Program-made: the position numbers and the translations under genes
In this document: piece by piece, positions 33,824-42,766 of the stretch
Position numbering within the stretch: position 1 is the stretch's first letter
Layout of the letters: the number at the start of each line of letters is the position of its first letter
Notes under the pieces: model-generated
The model's input: only the letters and a program-made list of their open reading frames with translations
What the model was told of the DNA's origin: nothing
Database searches by the model: none
NCBI GenBank assembly: GCA_934130285.1
Contig: CAKOXT010000002.1
Location: 330,811 to 394,810, forward strand
From: an uncultured Clostridia bacterium
GTDB lineage: Bacteria; Bacillota; Clostridia; TANB77; CAG-508
DNA length: 64,000 bases
Direction of reading: 5' to 3'

Positions 33824-36430
33824 TTGCAAAATACAAAAGATGTTATTGATATAAATAAATTATATGGTGAACAGTGTTTAACAGATAAAGATGAATTTTT
33901 GAAAAAATTTGAAATTGATGAAAAAGGATTAACTGAAAATGAAGTAGATCAAAATTTAAAAAAGTATGGAAAAAATGAAGTAAAACAGGCAAAGCCTAAA
34001 AAGTGGTATCATTATTTCTCACAAAGTTTGTTTAGTCCTTTTAATAGTATTTTATTAGGAATTGTTTTAATTTTATTTTATACAGATGTTTTTTTACCAG
34101 AGAACCCTAGTTTTGCTAATATTATTGTAATAATTGTATTAGTTGTAGTAAGTACTTTACTTGAATTTACAGAGGAATATAAGTCAAATAAAGCGGCTCA
34201 GAAGTTGAAGGAGTTAGTTGAAACAACTACAACAGTTATAAGAGATGGAAAAAAGATAGATATTCCTTTAAAAATGGTTACGGTTGGTGATATTGTTTAT
34301 TTATCAGCTGGAAGTATGATACCTGCTGATTTGAGAATTATTGAAGCTAAAGATTTGTATGTTGGACAATCTTCTTTAACAGGAGAGTCAGAGTCTGTTA
34401 AAAAGGTTGTTAATACGGAAAATGAAGAAGAAATTGAAAGTATATTAGATTTAGATAATATTTGTTTCATGGGAACAAATGTTATTTCAGGTAGTGCAAA
34501 AGGAGTAGTTATTAAAGTTGGAGATAGTACTTATTTTGGAAAGATTGCAAAAAGTGTTTCTCCTAACAAGCCTAAAACATCTTTTCAAAAAGGTATTGAG
34601 AATATTAGTAGATTATTAATTCGTTTTATGGTTTTGATTATTCCAATAATATTTTTGTTTAATGCATGGAAACATGATTTGCTTACAGCTTTTACATTTG
34701 CTGTTGCTATTTCAATAACAATCACACCTTTATTATTACCAGTGATATTGTCTTCTTGTTTATCAAAAGGTGCTGTGAGAATGTCAAAAAAGAAAACTAT
34801 AGTAAAAAAATTGGATTCAATTCAGAATTTTGGTGCTATGAATATTTTATGTACTGATAAAACAGGAACGTTAACAGAAGATAAGATTGTTTTGGAAAAG
34901 TATTTAGATGCTACAGGAAAAACAAGTGATAAGATTTTGAAATATGCATATTTAAATGCAAATTTTCAGACTGGTTTGAAAGGTAACATTGATGAAGCTG
35001 TAATTAAAAGAGCTATTGAAAATGGACTTGAAATTTTAAATGATCAATATGTGAAAGTTGATGAAATTCCATTTGATTTTACTAGAAGAAGATTGTCCGT
35101 AGTTGTATCAGATCAGGAAAAAAAGAGATTTGTTATTACTAAAGGTGCAATTGAAGAAATATTATCTATTTGTACATCTGTTGAGATGGAAGGACAAATA
35201 GTTAATATGACTGATACAATAAGAAAAAATGTATTATCTATTAGCAAAAAAATGAATAAAGATGGCTTAAGGGTTGTAGGAATTTGCGAAAAGTTTGCTG
35301 ATGAAAATATGGAAAGCTTTTCTGTTGATGACGAGAGAGGTATGACATTCTTAGGATTTATTGGATTTTTAGATCCACCAAAAGAATCTGCGAGAGAGTC
35401 TGTGTCTAAGTTAAATAAAGCAGGTGTTAGAGTTATTGTTTTAACTGGTGATAATGTTGATGTTACTAGATGTGTGTGTGATAAAGTTGGAATAAATACT
35501 CAAAGAATAGTTGAAGGTTCTGAGATTGATAAGTTAGCAGATATGGGCGTTGCTAGACTATTGAGAAAAAATAATATTTTTGCTAAATTGTCTCCAATTC
35601 AAAAGGCCAGAATAGTTAGAATATTAAGAGATACAGGAAATGTTGTTGGATATATGGGGGATGGAATAAATGATAGTCCTTCTTTATCAAATTCAGATGT
35701 TGGAGTTTCAGTAGATACAGCTGTTGATATTGCTAAGGAATCAGCTGATATAATATTGCTTGAAAAAGATTTGAAAGTTTTACTAGATGGGGTAGATGAG
35801 GGAAGACGTACTTTTGCGAATCTTTTAAAATATATAAAACTTGCTACAAGTTTTAATTTTGGAGAAGTTTTATCTGTTATAGTCGCTAGTGTTGCGTTAC
35901 CATTTTTGCCTGAAACACCAATTCAATTATTAGTAGAGGGATTGCTATATGATTTTGGTCAAATGACATTACCTTTTGATAATGTTGATAAAGAATCATT
36001 ACGTAGACCAAAGAAATTTGATATAAAAAGTTTAAAGAATTTTATGCTTTTTATGGGGCCAATTAGTTCTGCTTTTGATTTACTTGTTTTTGTGTCATTA
36101 TGGTTTGTGCTAGGAGTGAGAGAGGCAGCTGTGTTCCAAACAATTTGGTTTAGTTATAGTATTGTTTCAAATTTAGCTGGAATGCATATGATAAGGACTG
36201 CAAAGGTACCATTTTTCCAAAGTAATGCTCATAAAGCAGTATATGCTTCATCAATTTTATTATCAATAATTGGACTTATATTACCTTTTACTTTTGTAGG
36301 TAGAATGATAGGTTTGGTACCAATAGCATATGAATATATTGTTTTAATTTTGACTGTAACAGTATTATATTGTATGATAGCTATAATTGCTAAAAGAATT
36401 TATATTCGTAAATATGATGAATGGATTTAA
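33824..36430 (+). CDS. mgtA: Magnesium-type P-ATPase (MgtA/P3B-like)
   Basis: Membrane P-type ATPase that probably imports Mg2+. The 868-residue protein has the N-terminal cation ATPase domain, TGES loop (SSLTGESESV), M4 motif TPLLLPVI, phosphorylation site CTDKTGTLTE (Asp near residue 345), TGDN and GDGINDSPSL. Signatures of the Mg2+ branch are VRMSKKKTIVKKLDSIQNFG and LLYDFGQMTLPFDNVD, which match the MgtA/MgtB family. It starts with TTG 33824, supported by AGAAGGAAA upstream. I see no magnesium riboswitch in the 45-base gap before it, so regulation by an M-box here is not supported. Confidence 0.9.
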   Translation: MQNTKDVIDINKLYGEQCLTDKDEFLKKFEIDEKGLTENEVDQNLKKYGKNEVKQAKPKKWYHYFSQSLFSPFNSILLGIVLILFYTDVFLPENPSFANIIVIIVLVVVSTLLEFTEEYKSNKAAQKLKELVETTTTVIRDGKKIDIPLKMVTVGDIVYLSAGSMIPADLRIIEAKDLYVGQSSLTGESESVKKVVNTENEEEIESILDLDNICFMGTNVISGSAKGVVIKVGDSTYFGKIAKSVSPNKPKTSFQKGIENISRLLIRFMVLIIPIIFLFNAWKHDLLTAFTFAVAISITITPLLLPVILSSCLSKGAVRMSKKKTIVKKLDSIQNFGAMNILCTDKTGTLTEDKIVLEKYLDATGKTSDKILKYAYLNANFQTGLKGNIDEAVIKRAIENGLEILNDQYVKVDEIPFDFTRRRLSVVVSDQEKKRFVITKGAIEEILSICTSVEMEGQIVNMTDTIRKNVLSISKKMNKDGLRVVGICEKFADENMESFSVDDERGMTFLGFIGFLDPPKESARESVSKLNKAGVRVIVLTGDNVDVTRCVCDKVGINTQRIVEGSEIDKLADMGVARLLRKNNIFAKLSPIQKARIVRILRDTGNVVGYMGDGINDSPSLSNSDVGVSVDTAVDIAKESADIILLEKDLKVLLDGVDEGRRTFANLLKYIKLATSFNFGEVLSVIVASVALPFLPETPIQLLVEGLLYDFGQMTLPFDNVDKESLRRPKKFDIKSLKNFMLFMGPISSAFDLLVFVSLWFVLGVREAAVFQTIWFSYSIVSNLAGMHMIRTAKVPFFQSNAHKAVYASSILLSIIGLILPFTFVGRMIGLVPIAYEYIVLILTVTVLYCMIAIIAKRIYIRKYDEWI

Positions 36431-36456
36431 AATTTTATTATAGAAAGTGTGGTTAT

Positions 36457-36987
36457 ATGAAAATATTAGTTGGATCAAAGAATCCTGGAAAGATAGCTGG
36501 GACAGAGCAGGCTTTTTTGAAGTTTTATAAAGATTGTGAGATTGAAGGAATACCTGTTGATTCTATGGTAGGTGATGAGCCTGTTGATGATGAAATTTAT
36601 CAAGGTGCTAGAAATAGAGTAGACAACTTAATAAAATATGCTAAAGAAAATGGAATAGAGGCTGATTTTTATGCAGGTGTTGAATCTGGAATAACTAATA
36701 GGTTAGGAAAATGGATTATTGTAAATGTGGCAGTTATAAAAGATAATAATGGTGTTGAGTCTTGGGGAACTAGTCCTGGCTTTCCAGTTCCAGATAGATA
36801 TGTTGATAGAATTATAAAAGAAGATTTAGGAACTGTTATGGATGATATTTTCAATGAAAAAGAATTGCGAAAGGGAAAGGGTGGAATTAGTTTTTTAACG
36901 CATGATGTTATATCTAGAATTGATTTGACTAAAGATGCTTTTGTAATGGCTTTGACTATGTTTGTGAATGATGATATTTGGAGATAA
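36457..36987 (+). CDS. Inosine/xanthosine triphosphatase, YjjX/DUF84 family
   Basis: A 176-residue non-canonical purine NTPase of the YjjX family, structurally related to RdgB. The N-terminal MKILVGSKNPGKIAGTEQAF block, SMVGDEPVDDEIYQGARNR and DFYAGVESGI are typical, as is the late FLTHDVISR segment. The ATG at 36457 is chosen by alignment with the family start; the frame is open back to 36421, overlapping mgtA. With rdgB and four Nudix genes nearby it extends the nucleotide clean-up theme. The gap to 37068 shows nothing further. Confidence 0.88.
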   Translation: MKILVGSKNPGKIAGTEQAFLKFYKDCEIEGIPVDSMVGDEPVDDEIYQGARNRVDNLIKYAKENGIEADFYAGVESGITNRLGKWIIVNVAVIKDNNGVESWGTSPGFPVPDRYVDRIIKEDLGTVMDDIFNEKELRKGKGGISFLTHDVISRIDLTKDAFVMALTMFVNDDIWR

Positions 36988-37068
36988 TGTGTAATAATTC
37001 CTTAGAAAGTGGAGAAATCTTAGTTTATTGAATAATAGAAAGTATCTGATAAAAGTTATAGATAATAA

Positions 37069-37103
37069 AAAACAGAGTTTAAATTAATTAAACTCTGTTT
37101 TTA
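37069..37103. terminator. Bidirectional terminator
   Basis: A perfect 14-bp stem, AAAACAGAGTTTAA with its complement (37088-37101), and A/T runs on both sides. It lies between the converging YjjX-like and VirD4-like genes. Confidence 0.88.
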
Positions 37104-37142
37104 TGTTATATAAAAGCTTTTCAAAATTCATATAATATAAAT
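37098..37142 (+). repeat. Terminator-abutting palindromic repeat, degraded copy
   Basis: After the T-run the sequence TTATGTTATATAAAAGCTTT ... TATAATATAAATA follows the copy at 15355 closely, but the central palindrome has decayed. Confidence 0.6.
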
Positions 37143-37145
37143 ATT

Positions 37146-39536
37146 TTATTTTTTCTTTTTGTTAATATCATATGTTATTGCATTGTCATTTTCTAAAAAA
37201 TATTTCGCATCAGTTGAATTATATTTGATAGGTCCATCGTCATCTGTCATATTTGTATCAAATTTTGGAGAACCTATAAGTGATCCTAATACATCATTTG
37301 AAGGTTCTTTTGTTGAAGTTGCTGATTCATAATATTTAGAGAAGTTAAATTGTTTTGGCGTATGTTTTTCTTTATATTTAGAATCTAAGAAGTCAAGTTT
37401 TCCTTTACCAACAACCATCTTTCCTTTAATATCTCTTGTTTTGTAAATGATAGCTTTGAATTTTTGAGATTGAACTTTTCCAGCTTTAAAGTTAGATTTG
37501 TATGCCCATTGAATATCTCCATATTTTTGATCGTATGCAGGATCTGAACCATCTTTTGGATTTGTGTTGTAATCCATCTTGAATTTCCACTCACGTTTTT
37601 CTCCAAATTCTTTTTCCCACCATTCGTTGTCTTCTGGAGTATTGTTACCAAAGACAATTTTTGTAGTACAGTTAGCAAGAATTGTTTGTCTATAACTTTG
37701 ACTGTTTGTCATTGTATTGTTTGTTCCAAATTGTGATAAGTTTTGTGCTGAAATGATTAATCCAACTCTATATTTTCTAAATAGAGTAAAGAAATCTTCA
37801 GTTGCTTTACATACAAATGGAGGAAATTCATCAATATATAAGAAGTGTGGAATTCTTGTTTTTTCTGTTCCAGGTCTTGATATTACAGAGTGTTGCATAA
37901 GTAGTAAAGTGAATAGACCGAATGCTTTGTTTACAGAAGCTCCTAAATCTCCACGTCTTGTACATATTAAAGTAACTTCACCATTTTTTAATGCTTTATC
38001 AAAATTTATATTGTTTGTTCTGTTACATAAAATATTTCTTACACCAGGAAAACGAAGCAAGTTTTCAAGTTGTGCACTAGCTGCTTGTAATGATTTTTTT
38101 GTTGTTTCTATTCCTGATGAACCAGCATAAAAGTTATTTTGAAAGTATGTAAGTAATATTTGATATTTTTCTGCAAGTTCAGGAATTTTTTTCATTTTCT
38201 CGCAGAATTTTTCAACTAGTTCAAAATTATTTAACATCATAAGTAAGTCTTCTAAGTTAGGTAATAGACCATTATGTGTTTTTGGATATATTTCTTTTAA
38301 TAATAATGATAAGTTTTCAATTGCTTGTGTTGTGATGTTTTGATAATAAGCTTGTTGTACAGTAACTTCATTTGTTTCATACATTCTTTTTAGAACTGCT
38401 GAAATTGAAATAGAAGTTTTTACTGGATCATCAAATACGAATGGGTTTAATCCAATTGAACTCATATCATTAGGATCTACAATATTATATGGAATACTAT
38501 AATTTTTTAATACTTTTTCTATATGAGAAATTGATTCATAATCTGGAGCCATGTATGTAATACCAAGATTTTTGTAGATGTTCTTTTTACCAGAAGATGT
38601 ATAAATTAATTTATTTAAATAAGTATTAAATATTTTTTCTTTACCTTGTGTGATATCTAACATGTCAAGAGTAAAGTTGGCGTTTAAATAATCATTAGAA
38701 TAAGGTTCTTTTATTGTTGCGATTCCAGTTTTTAATGCTGCGAACCCTAATTCTTTAGAAGCTTCTTTTAAGAAGAACTTCTTTTCTATATCACGAGCAA
38801 TCATTGGTTCAAAAGCCATTGTCGTTTTTCCTGATCCAGATACACCAACAATAAGAGTAGATTCGAATCTTCTTGATTCGGGAGTTTTTATAGTTTTTCC
38901 TGTTTCACCATCTTTACAGATGAACATTTCACAAGTGTATGGACCAACTTTATCAGATTCTGGTGAAAGTGAGATACCGTTATAATCAGCAACTGAATCT
39001 CGAATATCTTTTGTATCTGCCCAACCTGTATACATTTTTTTGAAAACAGGCATGATTGATACAATAGGCAAATACCATGCAAGAGCAGTAAATGCTGGTT
39101 TTATAACATCCATAAATCCACCAACAATACCTGTGTAATTAGGTAATGAGAATAAGAATACCCATAAGAATTGGTTAGCCCATTGCATTATCATTGATAA
39201 GGCTACAATATATAAAGCTATATAATATAGAACAAATAATGAGAATTTTTTTGCATCATCTGTTGCAAACTTGGAACCTGCTCCAAATAAAAAGGCAAAT
39301 ACAGGACAAAGTATAGCAATTGTATATGCAAATGGTCCCCAATATGAAACCGATATTCCTGAGAAACATAAGAATAGCATTTCTACAACTCTGTCAACAC
39401 AGATATATACAGATATTAATGTTAACACATATGTAAAAAAGGTATTTCTATCAGTTTTTAGCTTTTTTAAAAAAGCGTCTATATATTTCCAAATAAAATT
39501 ATTAATTGATTTAAACAAAATGTTCACCACTTTCAC
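37146..39536 (-). CDS. VirD4/TraG-like type IV coupling ATPase, standalone
   Basis: A 796-residue membrane ATPase of the type IV secretion coupling protein family. About four membrane segments lie in residues ~30-185. Walker A GVSGSGKTT is near residue 232, Walker B FLYIDEF near 567, and TTKIVFGNN belongs to the conserved C-terminal half. Such proteins bring DNA or protein substrates to a conjugation channel. No relaxase, VirB4 or other secretion gene is within the window, and the neighbours are housekeeping genes. It may be a remnant of an integrated element, or a chromosomal ATPase with another export role. Codon use looks like the host's. A possible promoter upstream is TTGTAT-17-GATAAT. 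Confidence 0.85.
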   Translation of the reverse strand: MKVVNILFKSINNFIWKYIDAFLKKLKTDRNTFFTYVLTLISVYICVDRVVEMLFLCFSGISVSYWGPFAYTIAILCPVFAFLFGAGSKFATDDAKKFSLFVLYYIALYIVALSMIMQWANQFLWVFLFSLPNYTGIVGGFMDVIKPAFTALAWYLPIVSIMPVFKKMYTGWADTKDIRDSVADYNGISLSPESDKVGPYTCEMFICKDGETGKTIKTPESRRFESTLIVGVSGSGKTTMAFEPMIARDIEKKFFLKEASKELGFAALKTGIATIKEPYSNDYLNANFTLDMLDITQGKEKIFNTYLNKLIYTSSGKKNIYKNLGITYMAPDYESISHIEKVLKNYSIPYNIVDPNDMSSIGLNPFVFDDPVKTSISISAVLKRMYETNEVTVQQAYYQNITTQAIENLSLLLKEIYPKTHNGLLPNLEDLLMMLNNFELVEKFCEKMKKIPELAEKYQILLTYFQNNFYAGSSGIETTKKSLQAASAQLENLLRFPGVRNILCNRTNNINFDKALKNGEVTLICTRRGDLGASVNKAFGLFTLLLMQHSVISRPGTEKTRIPHFLYIDEFPPFVCKATEDFFTLFRKYRVGLIISAQNLSQFGTNNTMTNSQSYRQTILANCTTKIVFGNNTPEDNEWWEKEFGEKREWKFKMDYNTNPKDGSDPAYDQKYGDIQWAYKSNFKAGKVQSQKFKAIIYKTRDIKGKMVVGKGKLDFLDSKYKEKHTPKQFNFSKYYESATSTKEPSNDVLGSLIGSPKFDTNMTDDDGPIKYNSTDAKYFLENDNAITYDINKKKK

Positions 39537-39671
39537 AAAAATTTACATCTATATTATCCTATAAAAACGGCAAAAATACAATACTTTTTGCGAAAAATGT
39601 AGTAAAATTTACTAATAAAAATTCATTCAAATTTATTTACTTGATTACCAAGGATTATAAAAATAAAATAC

Positions 39672-39700
39672 TTGAAATTGAATACTAATATAAATATAAT
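39672..39700 (+). promoter_or_regulatory. Promoter of the flippase gene
   Basis: TTGAAA (39672-39677), 17 bp, TATAAT (39695-39700), 30 bases before the start. Confidence 0.6.
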
Positions 39701-39729
39701 AAAAGATATTTGAGAGAAAGGAAAAATGT

Positions 39730-41367
39730 ATGCTAGAAAAAACAGAAAAAAGATCTGGTGGGAAAAAAGAAACTTTTTTACAGGGGATATTGGTATTAGT
39801 ATTCTCACAGATATTAATAAAAGTATTAGGGTTGGTTCAGACTTTATATTTAACTAACAGAAAAGGTTTTGGAGATTCTGGAAATGCTATATACATGGGA
39901 AGCTATCAAATATATGCTTTGTTACTTTCGATTTCATCTATTGGAATACCAAATGCTATTTCAAAGTTAGTTTCTGAAAGAATTGCAATAGGAGATAATA
40001 GTGGTGCTCATAGGGTTTTTAAAGTAGCATTATTGACATTTGGAATAATAGGAATGATCGGAACATTGTTATTATTTTGTGGAGCAGGTTATATTTCAGA
40101 TATGTGGCTTGAAATTCCAGAGTCAAAAGTAACATTGATGATATTAGCACCTGGTGTATTTTTTGTTGCTATTTCATCAGTGCTTAGAGGATATTTTAGT
40201 GGTAGACAACAAATGAAAGCTACTGCAAATGCACAATCATTTGAACAATTTTGGAAGACATTACTTACTATTATATTTGTAGAAATTGCTGTAATGTTAA
40301 CAAGTACAAATACTACATATATGGCAGCAGCAGCCACATTAGCAACTAGTACAGCAATTGTATTTAGTTTTATTTATTTGTATAGATATTATATTAAGGA
40401 AAGAAAATTCATTTCTATTAAGAATGAAAATGGGGTAAAAACTGAAAATAAAAGTATTAAAGAAATTGTTAAAACTATTTTATGGATTGCTATTCCAATT
40501 TCTTTAACTGCTATATTATCTTCTTTAAATAAATTAGTTGATTCAACAACTGTTGTAAAAATGTTAAAGCCAATATTAGGTGAAGAAGTGGCAAAAGCTA
40601 AATATGGTATATTAAGTGCAAAAGTGGATATACTTACATCATTACCACTTGCATTCAATGTAGCATTTGCTACAGCACTTGTTCCAGCAATATCTGCTGC
40701 AAATGCAAAACATGATATGGATACAATTAATAAAAGAGTTTCATTTTCACTTTTGCTTAGTTTGATAATTGGATTGCCTTGTACAGCTGGAATGTTTTTA
40801 TATGCAAATGAGATATTATTATTACTTTTCCCATATGCAAGTGATGGAGGAATGTTATTAGCAATATCTGCGTTTACTATAATATTTACTATTTTAGCTC
40901 AGACTATAAATGGTATTTTACAAGGATTTGGAAAAGTAAAAACACCTGTTATTGCATTAGGAATAGGTGTTATAGCTAAAATTATAGCAAATGTTTTATT
41001 AATGCCTATAGAGGGAATTTATGAAAATGGTGCAGCTATTGGGTCTGTATTATGCCATTTAATTTCTTTTATAATAGTATATACGGTATTGATAAAAACA
41101 GTTAAATTGAATTTCTCATTATTTGGATTGGCAATAAAACCAATTATAGCAACAATATTGATGTCAGTTATTTCTTATGGAATATATATGGCTGTTAGAA
41201 TTATATTGCCAATAAGAATTGCTACTATAATTGCTATAATTGTTGCGGTAATTGTCTTTATAGCTTCATTATTAATTTTAAAAGTGTTTTCAAAGGAAGA
41301 AATTGAGATGTTACCTAAGGGAGACAAGGTTTACGCCATTTTGAAAAAAATGCATTTTTGTGAATAA
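39730..41367 (+). CDS. Polysaccharide/lipid II flippase family protein (SpoVB/MurJ-like, MOP superfamily)
   Basis: A 545-residue integral membrane protein with about 14 segments, of the multidrug/oligosaccharidyl-lipid/polysaccharide exporter superfamily. The N-terminus LQGILVLVFSQILIKVLGLV and SSIGIPNAISKLVSER are typical of the SpoVB/YtgP branch, whose members flip lipid-linked wall precursors (YtgP/MurJ) or act in cortex formation (SpoVB). Which of these it is cannot be decided here. AGAAAGGA is 8 bases before the ATG. The 545 residues match the family's usual length. Confidence 0.88.
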   Translation: MLEKTEKRSGGKKETFLQGILVLVFSQILIKVLGLVQTLYLTNRKGFGDSGNAIYMGSYQIYALLLSISSIGIPNAISKLVSERIAIGDNSGAHRVFKVALLTFGIIGMIGTLLLFCGAGYISDMWLEIPESKVTLMILAPGVFFVAISSVLRGYFSGRQQMKATANAQSFEQFWKTLLTIIFVEIAVMLTSTNTTYMAAAATLATSTAIVFSFIYLYRYYIKERKFISIKNENGVKTENKSIKEIVKTILWIAIPISLTAILSSLNKLVDSTTVVKMLKPILGEEVAKAKYGILSAKVDILTSLPLAFNVAFATALVPAISAANAKHDMDTINKRVSFSLLLSLIIGLPCTAGMFLYANEILLLLFPYASDGGMLLAISAFTIIFTILAQTINGILQGFGKVKTPVIALGIGVIAKIIANVLLMPIEGIYENGAAIGSVLCHLISFIIVYTVLIKTVKLNFSLFGLAIKPIIATILMSVISYGIYMAVRIILPIRIATIIAIIVAVIVFIASLLILKVFSKEEIEMLPKGDKVYAILKKMHFCE

Positions 41368-41458
41368 AAATTTTAAAAAATTGCTAAAGTATTGAAAAAT
41401 TAGTAAAAAAATAAAAAAAAAAGAAGGATTTTAGGTGACTTTGGCGAATAAACATATT

Positions 41459-41476
41459 GTAGATTTGAAAATCTAC
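41459..41476 (+). promoter_or_regulatory. Leader palindrome of the HU gene
   Basis: GTAGATTT and AAATCTAC around a 2-base centre, 33 bases before the HU start. It may be a 5' stabilising hairpin or an operator. Confidence 0.4.
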
Positions 41477-41508
41477 ATAAATACTAAAATCTATTAGGAG
41501 GTAAAAAG

Positions 41509-41787
41509 ATGAACAAAGCTGAATTAATCGCAGCAGTAGCTGCACAAACAGGAGACACAAAAAAAGGTGCTGAAGCAACAATAAATGCTTTCGTAAACAC
41601 AGTTATGGAATCATTAGCAAAAGGAGATAAAGTTCAATTAGTTGGATTCGGTTCTTTTGAAGTTAGAAAAAGAGCAGCTAGAAAAGGAAGAAACCCACAA
41701 ACTAAAGAAGAAATTAAAATACCTGCATCAAAAGCTCCAGTATTCAAAGCTGGTAAAGCATTAAAAGATTTAGTAAATAAAAAATAA
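41509..41787 (+). CDS. hup: DNA-binding protein HU
   Basis: Nucleoid-associated, dimeric HU protein that bends and compacts DNA. The 92-residue sequence starts MNKAELIAAVAAQTG and has the GDKVQLVGFGSFEVRKRAAR strand, followed by the DNA-binding arm RKGRNPQT and IPASKAPVFKAGKALKD. All family positions are conserved. AGGAGG is 8 bases before the ATG and codon use is strongly biased, in line with an abundant protein. It is a single-gene unit with a strong terminator. Confidence 0.98.
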   Translation: MNKAELIAAVAAQTGDTKKGAEATINAFVNTVMESLAKGDKVQLVGFGSFEVRKRAARKGRNPQTKEEIKIPASKAPVFKAGKALKDLVNKK

Positions 41788-41824
41788 TCAGTTTTGAAAA
41801 ATAAATGATTATATGAATTCATAT

Positions 41825-41853
41825 AAAAAAGGCATAGTGATATGCCTTTTTTT
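41825..41853 (+). terminator. Terminator after HU
   Basis: AAAAAAGGCATA, GTGA, then TATGCC and seven T. Confidence 0.93.
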
Positions 41854-41977
41854 CATGTTCAAAAATAAGTATTAGTCACATATTTCTATATTAAAGTTTG
41901 GGTTGGAATATTAATAAAATATAATGACAGAAAATTGATTTAATGTATATTATTAATAAAAAATAAATGTCTATTAA

Positions 41978-42013
41978 ATAAAAGAAAAGGGAGACACAAT
42001 GAATGTGTCTCCC
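41978..42013 (-). terminator. Terminator of the 93-aa orphan gene
   Basis: A perfect 10-bp stem, GGGAGACACA/TGTGTCTCCC (41989-41998 with 42004-42013), followed on the minus strand by TTTTCTTTTATTT. The rest of the gap 41854-41977 shows nothing else. Confidence 0.88.
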
Positions 42014-42029
42014 TCGGTGCTGGGAAGGA

Positions 42030-42311
42030 TTACAGGTGAGTATAATCCTTGAACAGATACGGTTTTACCTGTTCGTAGAGCTTTTTCATATGCTCCAGAT
42101 TACTTCCTACTACCTTAAACTCACGATACTTCATATACCGAGAGCTGTGTTCCTTCCGGAACCCTTTTTGGATTTGACGATCTTCCTTCTTGTCTTTCTT
42201 GGTCATAGACAAGTAAAAATCGACGAAGTCGAGGCTAACATGTTCGCAAATCTGAGGAATGTCCTCAAATTTCACTAAGCCTCTTATGCTGTACTTCCTT
42301 TGCTGCATCAT
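42030..42311 (-). CDS. Uncharacterised 93-aa basic protein of atypical composition
   Basis: I do not recognise this small soluble protein. It begins MMQQRKYSIRGLVKFEDIPQ, is rich in Lys, Arg and Tyr (KKDKKEDRQIQKGFRKEHSS), and is predicted to be helical. The start at 42311 is chosen because AGGAGG lies 9 bases upstream; the frame is open for 26 more codons, but those would lie upstream of the binding site. Codon use (CGA, CGG, CTC, G/C-ending codons) differs from the neighbourhood, as for the orphan at 16093 and the ABC gene at 7620. It has its own promoter, a leader hairpin (GAACC/GGTTC) and a terminator. Confidence 0.7.
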   Translation of the reverse strand: MMQQRKYSIRGLVKFEDIPQICEHVSLDFVDFYLSMTKKDKKEDRQIQKGFRKEHSSRYMKYREFKVVGSNLEHMKKLYEQVKPYLFKDYTHL

Positions 42312-42360
42312 GACAGCACCTCCTAAAAAGTAATTGTGAACCTTATGGTTCGACATGTTC

Positions 42361-42389
42361 ATTATACCATAGATTATTGGCTTTTTCAA
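42361..42389 (-). promoter_or_regulatory. Promoter of the 93-aa orphan gene
   Basis: On the minus strand TTGAAA (42389-42384), 17 bp, TATAAT (42366-42361). It is back to back with the T-box promoter at 42408. Confidence 0.7.
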
Positions 42390-42407
42390 ATTTATTGAAT
42401 TAACCTA

Positions 42408-42436
42408 TTGAAAAATGTAATCAAAGATGATAAAAT
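42408..42436 (+). promoter_or_regulatory. Promoter of the T-box leader
   Basis: TTGAAA (42408-42413), 17 bp, TAAAAT (42431-42436). Predicted start near 42443. Confidence 0.65.
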
Positions 42437-42442
42437 ACATAC

Positions 42443-42680
42443 ATTCATAATAAAAACATTGAAAAGGACACGATAAATAGAAAATACTTTAAGAGAGCTA
42501 GTGGTTGGTGTGATACTAGTAAGGATATTTATTTATTATCACCTTGGAGTTATGTATCTGAATAAAGTAAGATATATCGCGTAATTGCGTTAAAGATTTT
42601 GAGAGAGTTTTATTTATTTAAAATTAATTTAGGTGGTAACGCGGAGCAATTCGTCCTATTCGGGATGAGTTGCTTTTTTG
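42443..42680 (+). promoter_or_regulatory. T-box riboswitch, isoleucine type
   Basis: A tRNA-sensing leader. The stem I hallmark AGAGAGCTAGTGGTTGGTG is at 42492-42510. The specifier region reads ATC ACC TTGGAG at 42538-42549, giving ATC (Ile) as the specifier codon. The T-box sequence AGGTGGTAACGCGGAGC starts at 42631, and its TGGT would pair with the ACCA end expected for tRNA-Ile. The terminator GCAATTCGTCC/GGGATGAGTTGC with six T ends near 42678. Uncharged tRNA-Ile should allow read-through into the deacylase gene and ileS. The specifier reading is by eye. Confidence 0.92.
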
Positions 42681-42766
42681 TATATTAGGAAAGTTATGAA
42701 ACTTTCCTAATATATAAAATTACATTGCACAGAAAATTTATTTCATAAATTTTCGCACACGAACAA
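42674..42766 (+). repeat. Composite intergenic repeat, full copy B
   Basis: It begins at the T-run of the T-box terminator. A perfect 15-bp stem TATATTAGGAAAGTT/AACTTTCCTAATATA (42681-42714) is followed by the module TACATTGCACAGAAAATTT ... CGCACACGAAC (42721-42764). It matches the minus-strand copy at 28697-28783. Confidence 0.8.

Noticed and set aside
42003..42278. 91-aa plus-strand ORF at 42003
   Set aside because: It is antisense to the 93-aa gene, which has a promoter, ribosome binding site and terminator on the minus strand.
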